Shown: positions 8,043-15,466 of the stretch, one piece after another
Position numbering within the stretch: the first letter of the stretch is position 1
How the letters are laid out: every line of letters begins with the position of its first letter
Assembly: GCA_035647075.1 (NCBI GenBank)
Contig: DASROF010000055.1
Span: 1-35,743, forward strand
DNA length: 35,743 bases
Source: Gp6-AA40 sp035647075
GTDB lineage: Bacteria; Acidobacteriota; Vicinamibacteria; Vicinamibacterales; UBA2999
Direction of reading: 5' to 3'
The notes under the pieces: model-generated
Database searches by the model: none
What the model was told of the DNA's origin: nothing
Seen by the model: the letters and a program-made list of their open reading frames with translations, nothing else
Program-made: the position numbers and the translations under genes

Positions 8043-8120
8043 GTTAGTTGGTAGTTGGCTAGTTAGCTAGTTAGCTGGTTGAACTCACTACCAACTAGCC
8101 AACCAGCTAACTACGAACTA
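8043..8120. terminator. Long repeat hairpin between convergent genes
   Basis: The left arm (8043-8081) is built of TAGTTGG/TAGTTAGC-like units. The right arm (8088-8120) is its imperfect reverse complement and overlaps the stop codon of the gene on the other strand. With a loop near AACTCA it would form a stem of over 30 bp between two converging genes, so it may end or insulate both transcripts. No poly-T tract is present, so terminator function is inferred. Confidence 0.5.
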
Positions 8121-8597
8121 AATCGAGGTGCTGCCTGCGATCGGCTCCGTGCGCGCCGGAGCCTTACGAGGCTTCTGCATCTGCGGCACGGTTCCTTCGG
8201 GCATGCGCGTCAGCGTTTCGGCGTAGGTTCTCCCCTCAGCGCCGCCCATCGTCCACTCGCCGACCAGTTTGTCCGCGTCAACCTTGTAGACCACCACTGC
8301 CGGCGTGCCGCCGAAGTAGCTCACTGACAGCATGTTGTTCTGCAGGATCCCAACTCCCGTGACTTCCACGTCGTCGGCAAGCGTCCAGCGCACGAGGAAC
8401 GTATCTTCGACGGCCGCGATCTGGACGATGCCGCGGTAGTGATGGCCGTCCGGATTCGTCCCTTCGCACAGGTAGATTCCCGAAGGATCGCCCTGCTTCG
8501 GTGTCGCGGCCTGCGAACCGGCTGTCTGTTCGGAGGCGTCGCCGGCCCTTCCCAGCGCGGCGAGCAGCGCCGCAGCCATTACCAGTGTTCGGACCAT
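8118..8597 (-). CDS. Secreted hypothetical protein
   Basis: This 159-residue protein has a signal peptide (VRTLVMAAALLAALGRAGDA) and a single compact domain, roughly residues 35-135. The domain begins GIYLCEGTNPDGHHYRGIVQI and continues with alternating short strands (FLVRWTLADDVEVTGVGIL, MLSVSYFGG, VVVYKVDADKLVGEWTMGG), suggesting a lipocalin-like or small beta-barrel fold. I recognise similar exported proteins with G-x-Y-x-C-x-G-x-N starts but cannot name the family with certainty. A clear Shine-Dalgarno sequence (GAGGAGG) lies a few bases before the ATG. It is the last minus-strand gene before the convergent hairpin. Confidence 0.75.
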   Translation of the reverse strand: MVRTLVMAAALLAALGRAGDASEQTAGSQAATPKQGDPSGIYLCEGTNPDGHHYRGIVQIAAVEDTFLVRWTLADDVEVTGVGILQNNMLSVSYFGGTPAVVVYKVDADKLVGEWTMGGAEGRTYAETLTRMPEGTVPQMQKPRKAPARTEPIAGSTSI

Positions 8598-8664
8598 CGT
8601 TCCTCCTCGGCCTGTTAACGCAGCAAAGAGTGGGCCGTCGCAACGCCCCGTTAGTAGCCCGTGT

Positions 8665-9549
8665 TCAGTTCAGCGATGCAACGCGCCGTCGCAATGTTTT
8701 GACGTGTTCCCAGATTTGTTGCTGCTCTTCGCGGGACTCTTTATCGAGCTCACCAAGACTCGAAAGCTTCAAATACGTCTGCAGATCGCGAAGAGCGCCA
8801 GTAACGTCGTTCAAATGGTAGGCAAGCAGGCCGCGATCGCGGAGCTCGCTGAGCGCTGACGGCGTCATCGCCAGCAGCAGCTCGGTCACGTCACGGGCCT
8901 GCGGAAACGAGCGCATATGCACGTAAATGCGCTTCAGGTTGATCAGCATCCGCACCAGGATCTGCAGCCGCGTGGTCGGTGCGAGCAGCGACCGGCTGAA
9001 GGCGACCTCGCTGCCCACCTGCCGTTGCAGTAACAGCCGGCAGTCATGCTCAGACAGCAGAGCACCGCCATGGAAGGGATCGATGATGAGTCCGTTGCTG
9101 CCGCGGCTGCGCACCTCGGGACAGCGCACGAGGAAATGACCGGGGAAGTTGACGCCGTCGATATGCAGTCCGGCGCGGCGGGCGACTTCCATGTACACGA
9201 CACACAGCGTGATCGGGATGCCGGTCCGCCGGTCGAGCACTTCGTTGAGGCAGCTGTTGCGCGGGTCTTCGTACTTCTCGCGATTGCCGACGAAGTGCAG
9301 CTCGTCGAACAGGTACTCGTTGACCGCCTTGACGCACGCCAGCTGCGAGGCGTCGGCGGTGCGCTCGAGGCGACGTTGCACCGCCTGGCGCGCGAGCTCG
9401 CCCATCGCATCGAGCTTGCCGAGGTACGCCTCGACGTCGAGCTTCGGATACTCGATGCGGGCGATCAGCAGCGCCGCCGGGGCAAGGCTGGTCCCGACCG
9501 CGTTGGCGGCCGCCGTTAACGACGCGATCAGGTCCTTGTGCTTATGCAC
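8665..9549 (-). CDS. SirB1-type transglutaminase-like/TPR protein
   Basis: The 294-residue protein matches the SirB1 family. A transglutaminase-like domain spans residues about 40-190, with SCLNEVLDRRTGIPITLCVVYMEVARRAGL (Cys in the position of the papain-like nucleophile) and GVNFPGHFLVRC (His). A helical TPR-like tail covers about 200-285 (LINLKRIYVHMRSFPQARDVTELLLAMTPSA). Family members are of uncertain function; many may be non-enzymatic. The start is GTG 9549, which overlaps the end of the HAD gene by 8 bases. It is the promoter-distal member of the beta-oxidation block, although nothing links it functionally. Confidence 0.85.
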   Translation of the reverse strand: MHKHKDLIASLTAAANAVGTSLAPAALLIARIEYPKLDVEAYLGKLDAMGELARQAVQRRLERTADASQLACVKAVNEYLFDELHFVGNREKYEDPRNSCLNEVLDRRTGIPITLCVVYMEVARRAGLHIDGVNFPGHFLVRCPEVRSRGSNGLIIDPFHGGALLSEHDCRLLLQRQVGSEVAFSRSLLAPTTRLQILVRMLINLKRIYVHMRSFPQARDVTELLLAMTPSALSELRDRGLLAYHLNDVTGALRDLQTYLKLSSLGELDKESREEQQQIWEHVKTLRRRVASLN

Positions 9550-10264
9550 GGACCTCGCTCCCGTGCTGTCCGGCTTCAGCCGGACCCGCGACCAGCTCGT
9601 CGAGCATCGAGATCGTCAGCGTGTTCAGACCGTCGACAATCAACTCGGCCCCGGGAAGTTCTGCGGCCGGATAGCTGTTGGTCACGGCCACGCTGCGAAG
9701 TCCGGCTCCACGCGCCGACTCGAGGCCCCAACGTGAGTCTTCAATGGCGACGCAACGGGTCGTCTGCAGCCCGTCGGACGCCTGCTGCAGCAACTCAAAC
9801 GCCCGCGCATACGGTTGTGGAGACGGCTTGCCCTGCGGAGTGTCACCGGCGGCCACGATCACAGCGAAGCAGCTGCGCAACTGTGTGGCTTCGAGGATCT
9901 CCTCTATTTCATGACGCTGCGCGCCGGAGGCGATGGCAATCGGGACGGCCGCCGCAGCCTGACGGATGAAATCCGCGGCTCCTGGGAACAGTACCTCGCC
10001 CGCGCGCAGCAGTTCCTGAATGCGGGTGCCCTTCTTTTCGACGAGCGACGACACCTGTTGGTCGGTCAATCCGACGCCACGGTCGCGCGCCAGTGCCACG
10101 AACACCCCGACGTCGTCATAGCCCAGATAGCGGCCGTAGTAGTCCTCGGCGCTCAGCGTCACGCCGATATCCGCCAGCGTATGCTGGAAGGCCCGCAGGT
10201 GCAGGGGCTCGCTGTCCGCGATCACGCCGTCAAAGTCGAACACGATCGCCTGCAGCCCGCTCAT
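9542..10264 (-). CDS. HAD-superfamily phosphatase/phosphomutase-like protein
   Basis: The 240-residue protein begins MSGLQAIVFDFDGVIADSE, with catalytic Asp10 and Asp12 in the HAD motif I. A helical cap follows (LHLRAFQHTLADIGV to GEVLFPGA), motif II Ser is in IAIASGAQ, the motif III Lys is in GDTPQGKPSPQPY, and motif IV is CVAIEDSRWGLESA. The cap type fits the beta-phosphoglucomutase/phosphoglycolate phosphatase subgroup; the substrate is not determinable. The ATG at 10264 overlaps the upstream stop (ATGA). The last residues, AGPAEAGQHGSEVRA, are encoded by a REP-like palindrome, so the C-terminus has been replaced or extended by repeat DNA. Confidence 0.9.
   Translation of the reverse strand: MSGLQAIVFDFDGVIADSEPLHLRAFQHTLADIGVTLSAEDYYGRYLGYDDVGVFVALARDRGVGLTDQQVSSLVEKKGTRIQELLRAGEVLFPGAADFIRQAAAAVPIAIASGAQRHEIEEILEATQLRSCFAVIVAAGDTPQGKPSPQPYARAFELLQQASDGLQTTRCVAIEDSRWGLESARGAGLRSVAVTNSYPAAELPGAELIVDGLNTLTISMLDELVAGPAEAGQHGSEVRA
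9568..9585. repeat. REP-like palindrome forming the HAD C-terminus
   Basis: GTCCGGCTTCAGCCGGAC. Translated on the minus strand it gives GPAEAG, followed by a short new tail to the TAA. Confidence 0.85.
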
Positions 10265-10908
10265 GAGCCGTGCGCTTTTTCCGCGGGAGGCGCTTTTTCG
10301 CCCGCGCGCACGGCAATCTTCAGACGGTTCGACGGCGGAGGGTAGGGGCACTCGTACGACTTGTTGTAGGCACAGGTCGGGTTGTAGGCGTAGTTGAAGT
10401 CGATCGTGTAGAGGCCGGTCGCCGTCGGCTCGATATCCAGATACCGGCCGGCCGAATACGTTTCGTTTCCAGTCGTGAGATCGGCGAACGGGACGAACAG
10501 CGCCCTGATCGGCTCGCCCGCGGGCGAGAGTGCCCCCAGGCTGTGCTTTTCGCCGTTGATCGTGAACTCGAGCGTGCCGACCACCTGCATCTTGCGAAGC
10601 GGACCGGTGGATGTCGGCAGCTCCACGATGGGTCGCGTGTCCGAGAGCTTCAGCTCGGCGGGGACCACATAGTTCGGATCGGGCGGAAAGTATTTCAGCG
10701 GCAGGAATTCGGCGTGACGCGCGGCAGGAATCGGGTCATCGGATTCGCTCCAGGTCTTGTCACGTTCGACACGCCATTCCACGACCTTCTGCAGGTACGC
10801 GGCATCGTCCTGGGGACCGGGGCTCTCCGTGCAGCCGGCGATGACGATCGCGGCAAGCAAGAGGACTCCTAAGGCAACAACGTAGTGTCCGCCTTCAGGC
10901 GGACCCAT
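10261..10908 (-). CDS. DUF1684 lipoprotein
   Basis: The 215-residue protein shows a transmembrane-like leader (VVALGVLLLAAIVIAGC) ending in a lipobox whose Cys would be lipidated. The DUF1684 domain follows: VVEWRVERDKTW, VGTLEFTINGEKHSLGAL, LFVPFADLTTGNETYSAGRYLD, and the hallmark NYAYNPTCAYNKSYECPYPPPSNRL. The family is common in secreted or cytosolic bacterial proteins and has no known function. The start is unclear: ATG 10908 and GTG 10920 are both in frame, and the residues just before the leader (MGPPEGGHY) come from a REP-like palindrome. The stop overlaps the HAD start. Confidence 0.88.
   Translation of the reverse strand: MGPPEGGHYVVALGVLLLAAIVIAGCTESPGPQDDAAYLQKVVEWRVERDKTWSESDDPIPAARHAEFLPLKYFPPDPNYVVPAELKLSDTRPIVELPTSTGPLRKMQVVGTLEFTINGEKHSLGALSPAGEPIRALFVPFADLTTGNETYSAGRYLDIEPTATGLYTIDFNYAYNPTCAYNKSYECPYPPPSNRLKIAVRAGEKAPPAEKAHGS
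10887..10904. repeat. REP-like palindrome at the DUF1684 N-terminus
   Basis: GTCCGCCTTCAGGCGGAC, of the same variant class as the copies at 3659 and 16568. It lies between the candidate start codon and the hydrophobic leader. Confidence 0.85.
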
Positions 10909-10923
10909 TCTGGAGACCACTGA

Positions 10924-11886
10924 CTACAGGATATACCCTCCCTTTTGAATAGCAGCGTCCGCCAGCTTCCGCCGCAGCGCGATCGTGTTGACCGGCGTCA
11001 ATTTCAGGACGCGACGCAGGGCCGCGAGCAGCGTACGCAGGGTGTCGCCGTCCGACATTCCGGCGAGCGCGCTGCGTGCGGCAGCCTCCAGGCGTTGCCC
11101 TGAATCGTTGACGAAGACGCGCGCGGCCGTCTCGTGCAGGTCGGCATCCTTTGAGTTGGCGCCGACATTCGCCGCCAGCGCGCGCAGCACCGAGCTTTCA
11201 GCCGCATAGGTCTCCGCGATGATGTCCGCGATATAGCTGAGAACTTCCTGCTGGTCCGACAGCTTCTCGCCGTATGTCTGCATCGCCGTGCCGAGGACCA
11301 TCAGAACGACCTTCTTGAAGGCCGCCACCGTCTTGCGCTCGGCATCCAGCGCACCCGAGTCGCCGAAGGTCACCGCCGGTGCGGATGGTGTCAGCAGTTC
11401 GTCCTGAAGCTTCTTGGCGGCCGGGATCAGTCCGAGGTTGCCGTTTACCGCCCGGCGAACGAGCATCCCGGGAATCAGCAGGCGATTGATTTCGTTGGTG
11501 CCTTCGAAGATCCGGTTCACCCGCGCATCGCGGTAATAGCGCTCGGCGGTGTAGTCCTTCACGAAACCGTTGCCGCCGTGGATCTGCACGTTTTCGTCGA
11601 GCACGTAGTCGAGCACTTCCGTCCCGACGACCTTGGCGATTGAAGATTCGATCGCGTATTCCTCGAACACGCGCGCCAGCGCGGGGCCGTCGTGCGAATC
11701 CGCGAGCGCTTCATCGATCAGGCCCGCGGTCCGATAGGACAGTGATTCGATCGCGTACGTCCGCGCGATCATCTCGCCGAGCTTGTGCTTGATCGCGCCG
11801 AACGATGCGATCGGCTGTCCGAACTGGCGTCGCTGGCTTGCGTATTTGACCGAGTCGGTGACCCAGCCCGCGGCAGCCGCCTGCAC
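10924..11886 (-). CDS. Acyl-CoA dehydrogenase, C-terminal part (frameshifted)
   Basis: This open frame holds the rest of the acyl-CoA dehydrogenase whose first half lies upstream in another frame. It begins in the middle of the family's conserved helix (WVTDSVKYASQRRQFGQPIASF), contains IHGGNGFVKDY and the catalytic glutamate motif NRIFEGTNEINRL, and ends with a helical extension of about 170 residues found in the long (about 600-residue) members. The GTG at 11886 is the first possible start but sits inside the core fold, so independent function is unlikely. See the CA-repeat frameshift site. Confidence 0.85.
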   Translation of the reverse strand: MQAAAAGWVTDSVKYASQRRQFGQPIASFGAIKHKLGEMIARTYAIESLSYRTAGLIDEALADSHDGPALARVFEEYAIESSIAKVVGTEVLDYVLDENVQIHGGNGFVKDYTAERYYRDARVNRIFEGTNEINRLLIPGMLVRRAVNGNLGLIPAAKKLQDELLTPSAPAVTFGDSGALDAERKTVAAFKKVVLMVLGTAMQTYGEKLSDQQEVLSYIADIIAETYAAESSVLRALAANVGANSKDADLHETAARVFVNDSGQRLEAAARSALAGMSDGDTLRTLLAALRRVLKLTPVNTIALRRKLADAAIQKGGYIL

Positions 11887-12733
11887 ACATGGCGCCGAGG
11901 CTGAACCGACCGTAGTTGAGCGTATTCAACGCGACTTTGTGACCCTTTCCGATCTCGCCCAGCACGTTGTCAGCAGGCACGCGCGCGTCCTGCAGGATGA
12001 TCGGCGTCGTTGATGAGCCGTGCAGGCCCATCTTGTGCTCTTCCTTCCCGGAACTGACGCCGGGAAACGCACGCTCAACGAGAAATGCGGTGAACTGCTC
12101 GCCGTCAACCTTCGCAAAGACGACGATGAGATCGGCGAAGCCGCCGTTGCTGATCCACATCTTCTCGCCGTTGAGCAGCCAGCTTCCGTCCGGCTGCCTG
12201 ACCGCACGGGTCTTTGCGGCCAGCGCGTCGGATCCAGACCCCGACTCGCTCAAGGCGTACGCGCCGATGATCTCGCCGGCGACGAGCCTGGGCAGGTACT
12301 TTTCCTTCTGCTCGTTCGTGCCGAACATGACCAGCGGCAGGATGCAGAGGTTTGCCTGCCCGCCGAATGTGGTCGCGAACGAGGCCGCGCGCGCAAGACG
12401 TTCGACCACCACGAGGGACGATGCCTTGTCCAGATCGAGGCCGCCGTACTGCTCCGGGACGGCGATGCCGAACAGCCCGAGGTCGGCCGCACGCCGGATC
12501 ATCCGGCGCGCGAGCTCCCAGTCTTTGGTCTCGAGTTGATCGGTGGCGGGCAGCAGCTCGTTGTCGACGAACTCCTGCGCGGTCTGCGCCATCAATCGGT
12601 GCTCGTCGGTGAGCTTTTCCGGTGTGAAGACGTCAGATGGAGGCACGTCTTCGAGAAGAAACGAACCGCCTTTGCGAAGTTGCGTGGATGTCGTCATCGT
12701 ACTTTCGTAGGGCATCCCTTCATCGGGTGCCAT
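11711..12733 (-). CDS. Acyl-CoA dehydrogenase, N-terminal part (frameshifted)
   Basis: Genuine family sequence runs from the start to residue about 283. It includes an N-terminal helical domain (TDEHRLMAQTAQEFVDNEL), IAVPEQYGG, the FAD/substrate loop YALSESGSGSDAL, the NGEKMWISNGGFAD beta domain, and LNTLNYGRFSLGAMC. From about residue 284 the frame turns into non-homologous Arg-rich sequence. The gene's job would be the first, FAD-dependent step of beta-oxidation, next to thiolase and the hydroxyacyl-CoA dehydrogenase. The ATG at 12733 lies 3 bases after the thiolase stop; ATG 12715 and ATG 12697 are alternatives. Adding two bases at the CA repeat would give one protein of about 603 residues. 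Confidence 0.85.
   Translation of the reverse strand: MAPDEGMPYESTMTTSTQLRKGGSFLLEDVPPSDVFTPEKLTDEHRLMAQTAQEFVDNELLPATDQLETKDWELARRMIRRAADLGLFGIAVPEQYGGLDLDKASSLVVVERLARAASFATTFGGQANLCILPLVMFGTNEQKEKYLPRLVAGEIIGAYALSESGSGSDALAAKTRAVRQPDGSWLLNGEKMWISNGGFADLIVVFAKVDGEQFTAFLVERAFPGVSSGKEEHKMGLHGSSTTPIILQDARVPADNVLGEIGKGHKVALNTLNYGRFSLGAMCAGGCRGLGHRLGQIRKPATPVRTADRIVRRDQAQARRDDRADVRDRITVLSDRGPDR
11884..11889. other. Frameshift site at a (CA)3 repeat
   Basis: On the coding strand the sequence reads GCC ATG TGT GCA GGC. Adding one TG unit gives GCC ATG TGT GTG CAG GCG GCT, i.e. AMCVQAAAAGW, which matches the conserved helix and joins both halves in one frame. One lost CA unit explains the break. 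It may be a real mutation, slippage-based switching or a sequence error. Confidence 0.75.
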
Positions 12734-12736
12734 GAC

Positions 12737-13897
12737 CTACAGTCGCTCGAAAATTCCTGCCGCGCCCATACCGCCGCCAACGCACATTGAGACGAGTCCG
12801 TACCGTGTCTGACGACGGCGCATTTCGTGGAGCAGCGTTGCCGTCAGTTTCGCGCCGGTACAGCCGAGCGGATGGCCAAGCGCAATCGCGCCGCCATTGA
12901 CGTTCAGTTTATCGGGATCGATCGGCAGCTCACGGAGACAGGCGAGTACCTGCGCGGCGAACGCTTCGTTCAGCTCCACGAGATCGATGTCGCCCAGCGT
13001 CAGCCCAGCGGATTTGAGCGCCTTGCGGATCGCGGGCACCGGCCCGATGCCGAACCGCTCCGGTTCGACACCTGCGGTGGCAAACGAGACGAACCGGGCC
13101 AGCGGCTGGAGGCCACGGGCCCTCGCGAACTCCGCGGACGTCACCAGTACCGCCGCGGCGCCGTCACTCGTCTGGGATGTGTTGCCCGCCGTGACGGTAC
13201 CGTTCACATGGAATGCGGGCCGAAGCTTTGCCAGCGCTGCCGCCGACGTATCGCGCCGCGGGCCCTCGTCCTGGGTGAACGTCACGTCGCGGATCTCAGG
13301 AGTTGCGACTGTGAAGGTCAGCGGCGTGATCTCGTCGGCGAATCGACCCGCGTCGATTGCGGCGAGCGCGCGCTGGTGACTGCGCAGCGCAAACGCGTCC
13401 TGCTCGTCTCTCGAAATGGCGCACTCGCGCGCGTGGTTCTCGGCCACCAGCCCGGTGCTCAGATAGACGTCCGGATAACCATCCACCAGCGTCGGGTTTG
13501 GCGAGACCTTGTTACCGCCCATTGGCACCATGCTCATCGACTCGGTGCCGCCGGCAACGATCGCGTCGGCGAAGCCGCACATGATCCGCTCGGCGGCGTA
13601 GGCGATCGCCTGCAGGCCGGACGAGCAGAAGCGATTCACGGTGACTGCGGAGGCCTCGACCGGAATACCCGCGCGCAGGCTCGCGATGCGCGCCACGTTG
13701 AGCCCCTGCTCCGCTTCAGGCATTGCGCAGCCGATGATCACGTCGCTGATCTCTTTTGCGTCCACGCCAGGCGCGCGGCGCAGCGATTCCTGAATCACGG
13801 CGGCAGCCATATCGTCCGGCCGCACCGTGCGCAGTGAACCGGCGGGTGCCTTGCCAACAGCCGTTCGCGTCGCCGATACGATTACTGCGTCCTGCAT
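12737..13897 (-). CDS. Acetyl-CoA acyltransferase (thiolase)
   Basis: The 386-residue thiolase begins MQDAVIVSATRTAVGK. It has the acyl-accepting nucleophile Cys91 in NRFCSSGLQAI, the mid-protein GGTESMSMVPM, the C-terminal GGAIALGHPLGCTGAK with the catalytic His, and the second Cys in SMCVGGGMGAAGIF. These define the last, CoA-dependent cleavage of beta-oxidation (FadA/acetyl-CoA acetyltransferase type); chain-length preference cannot be read. The ATG at 13897 is chosen because homology starts there, although the frame stays open further upstream over the hydrolase gene. It overlaps that hydrolase gene by 16 bases and is 3 bases from the acyl-CoA dehydrogenase start. Confidence 0.95.
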   Translation of the reverse strand: MQDAVIVSATRTAVGKAPAGSLRTVRPDDMAAAVIQESLRRAPGVDAKEISDVIIGCAMPEAEQGLNVARIASLRAGIPVEASAVTVNRFCSSGLQAIAYAAERIMCGFADAIVAGGTESMSMVPMGGNKVSPNPTLVDGYPDVYLSTGLVAENHARECAISRDEQDAFALRSHQRALAAIDAGRFADEITPLTFTVATPEIRDVTFTQDEGPRRDTSAAALAKLRPAFHVNGTVTAGNTSQTSDGAAAVLVTSAEFARARGLQPLARFVSFATAGVEPERFGIGPVPAIRKALKSAGLTLGDIDLVELNEAFAAQVLACLRELPIDPDKLNVNGGAIALGHPLGCTGAKLTATLLHEMRRRQTRYGLVSMCVGGGMGAAGIFERL

Positions 13898-14538
13898 GTG
13901 AAGTCTTCCAACAGGTCTTCGAGCGCGTCTCCGACTTCGCTCGCCTGACCCTCGAACAGATGATTGGCGCGGTCGATTTCGATCAGCTCTTTCGGATCGC
14001 TGAGCTGCGCGTAGAACTCGCGAACGGATCGAAGCGGAATCAGCTCGTCGGCCTCGCCGTGGATGACGAACTTGGGCTTGGTCGACCGCTTCACGATCCC
14101 GTAGTCGTATTTGTCGACCGGCGGCGCAATGCCGATCAACGTGCACACCCGATCGTCTTCGGCCCCGCATGTCATCGCGATGTACGAGCCGAACGAGAAG
14201 CCCGCCGCCCACAGTTCGGTGCCGGGATAGCGGCCCGCGAAGTAGTCCAGTGCCGCGCGGAAGTCGTCCTTTTCGCCGAGTCCTTCGTCCCATTGTCCGG
14301 CGCTGCGGCCGACGCCGCGAAAATTGAATCGCAGGACGGCGCAGCCGATCCGGGTCAGGGCCTTGGCCCCCTGGAAGACGACCTTCGTATGCATCGTCCC
14401 GCCCTGCGTCGGCAGCGGATGTGCGAACACCACCGCGGCGCGCGGCTTGTCCGCCGTCGCTTTAGTGGAGGCGGGGAGATCGATCAGCACTTCGAGCGGA
14501 CCTGCCGGCCCCGGGATCTCACGAACGACCTCAGCCAA
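13882..14538 (-). CDS. Alpha/beta hydrolase (COG2945-like)
   Basis: The 218-residue single-domain hydrolase has an N-terminal strand with VVFAHPLPTQGGTMHTKVV, FNFRGVGRSAG, the nucleophile elbow GFSFGSYIA (Ser), an acidic residue in HGEADELIP, and His in RANHLFEG, completing a Ser-Asp-His triad. This pattern matches the COG2945/dienelactone-hydrolase-like group, cytosolic esterases of unknown substrate. The start is TTG at 14538 with a purine-rich GGGGAGAAG upstream, overlapping the preceding hydrolase by 8 bases. In this locus it may act on acyl esters or thioesters feeding beta-oxidation, which is inference. Confidence 0.88.
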   Translation of the reverse strand: MAEVVREIPGPAGPLEVLIDLPASTKATADKPRAAVVFAHPLPTQGGTMHTKVVFQGAKALTRIGCAVLRFNFRGVGRSAGQWDEGLGEKDDFRAALDYFAGRYPGTELWAAGFSFGSYIAMTCGAEDDRVCTLIGIAPPVDKYDYGIVKRSTKPKFVIHGEADELIPLRSVREFYAQLSDPKELIEIDRANHLFEGQASEVGDALEDLLEDFTCRTQ

Positions 14539-15400
14539 CTTTCTTCTCCCCTGACGGCCGTAGCTTCAGCGCAGTCGGTTGCGAAGCCCCTTCGTGCCGT
14601 TGTCCATGCTGGTGCACAAATGGTCCCACCGCGGCAGCGAAGGCGTCCGGTCGCGTGACCAGCCCGATGTGCCCGGTTCGCGAAATCGTCACGCGCTCCG
14701 CGTGCGGCCACATACGCGTGTACTCCTCGGTGAGACGCACCGGCACGACGTTGTCGAGAGCGGCGTCGCCAGTGACGACGAGTGTCGGGATGTGGAGTGC
14801 CGCCAACTCATGGTCGAGCTGCAGCGACTCCACCAGCCCAACGCGTCGCGCCATGCGCGTCGGCGACAACATGTGGATCAGTACGTTCAGCCCGTGACGA
14901 ATGGCAGTCGCCATACCCGGTAGGACGCCGGAACTGGCCGCCGCGATCTCTTTGTACATGCGTAGCGACCCGATGACGAAGAGCGGCGAGAGCAGCAGCG
15001 GTGCCCGCGTGTAGAAACGGATGCGGGCATTCGGCGTCCATCCGGGAGGAATGGCTGACACCAGCACCAGGCCCGCGACCCGCTCCGGATGTCGAGCCGC
15101 AAACGCCGTAGCCACGAGTCCGCCGTAGGAGACGCCGGCCACGACGGCGGATGCGAGTCCGGCACGATCCATCGCTTCTTCTACCTGGTCCACATATGAA
15201 TCGAAACCGTGCGCGGGATCGAAACGTCCGCCGCACGTTGGCTCGTCGGCCAGCGAAAAGGTGATCACGCGACACCGTGCCGCCAGCGCATCAACGGCAG
15301 GCTTCATCCATTCCCATCGCCCCTGGATGCCAGGGATGATGACGATCGGAGCGCCTGAGCCGACGTCGACGAACTTCAAGTCCCAACTCCCAACTTCCAA
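14531..15400 (-). CDS. Alpha/beta-fold hydrolase
   Basis: The 289-residue hydrolase has PIVIIPGIQGRWEW (oxyanion region), the nucleophile elbow AGVSYGGLVA with Ser, an acidic residue in VTGDAALDNVVP, and His in ISRTGHIGLV, completing a Ser-Asp-His triad. A helical cap lies at about residues 135-200. The N-terminus MEVGSWDL is encoded by TAGTTGG-type repeat DNA, with TTG 15400 as start and TTG 15379 as an alternative just before the conserved KFVDVGSG. Together with the next gene it forms a pair of hydrolases between the hydroxyacyl-CoA dehydrogenase and thiolase genes. The substrate is unknown. Confidence 0.85.
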   Translation of the reverse strand: MEVGSWDLKFVDVGSGAPIVIIPGIQGRWEWMKPAVDALAARCRVITFSLADEPTCGGRFDPAHGFDSYVDQVEEAMDRAGLASAVVAGVSYGGLVATAFAARHPERVAGLVLVSAIPPGWTPNARIRFYTRAPLLLSPLFVIGSLRMYKEIAAASSGVLPGMATAIRHGLNVLIHMLSPTRMARRVGLVESLQLDHELAALHIPTLVVTGDAALDNVVPVRLTEEYTRMWPHAERVTISRTGHIGLVTRPDAFAAAVGPFVHQHGQRHEGASQPTALKLRPSGEKKVG

Positions 15401-15466
15401 CTACCGACTTCCAAACTAACTACGAACTAGCCAACTATCCAACTACCAACTAGCCACCTACCAACT
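15376..15466. repeat. TAGTTGG-type tract between two minus-strand genes
   Basis: On the minus strand, starting in the stop codon of the hydroxyacyl-CoA dehydrogenase gene (AACTAG), about ten degenerate 7-8-base units of the form TAGTTGG / AGTTGGG run in one orientation into the start of the hydrolase gene. It is low complexity but not a perfect tandem repeat. Confidence 0.75.

Noticed and set aside
11881..11890. Programmed ribosomal frameshifting in the acyl-CoA dehydrogenase
   Set aside because: There is no slippery heptamer or downstream structure, and the family is not known for recoding; a CA-unit loss is simpler.
13898..14293. Upstream extension of the thiolase frame
   Set aside because: Arg-rich, non-homologous and overlapping the hydrolase gene; thiolase similarity starts at 13897.
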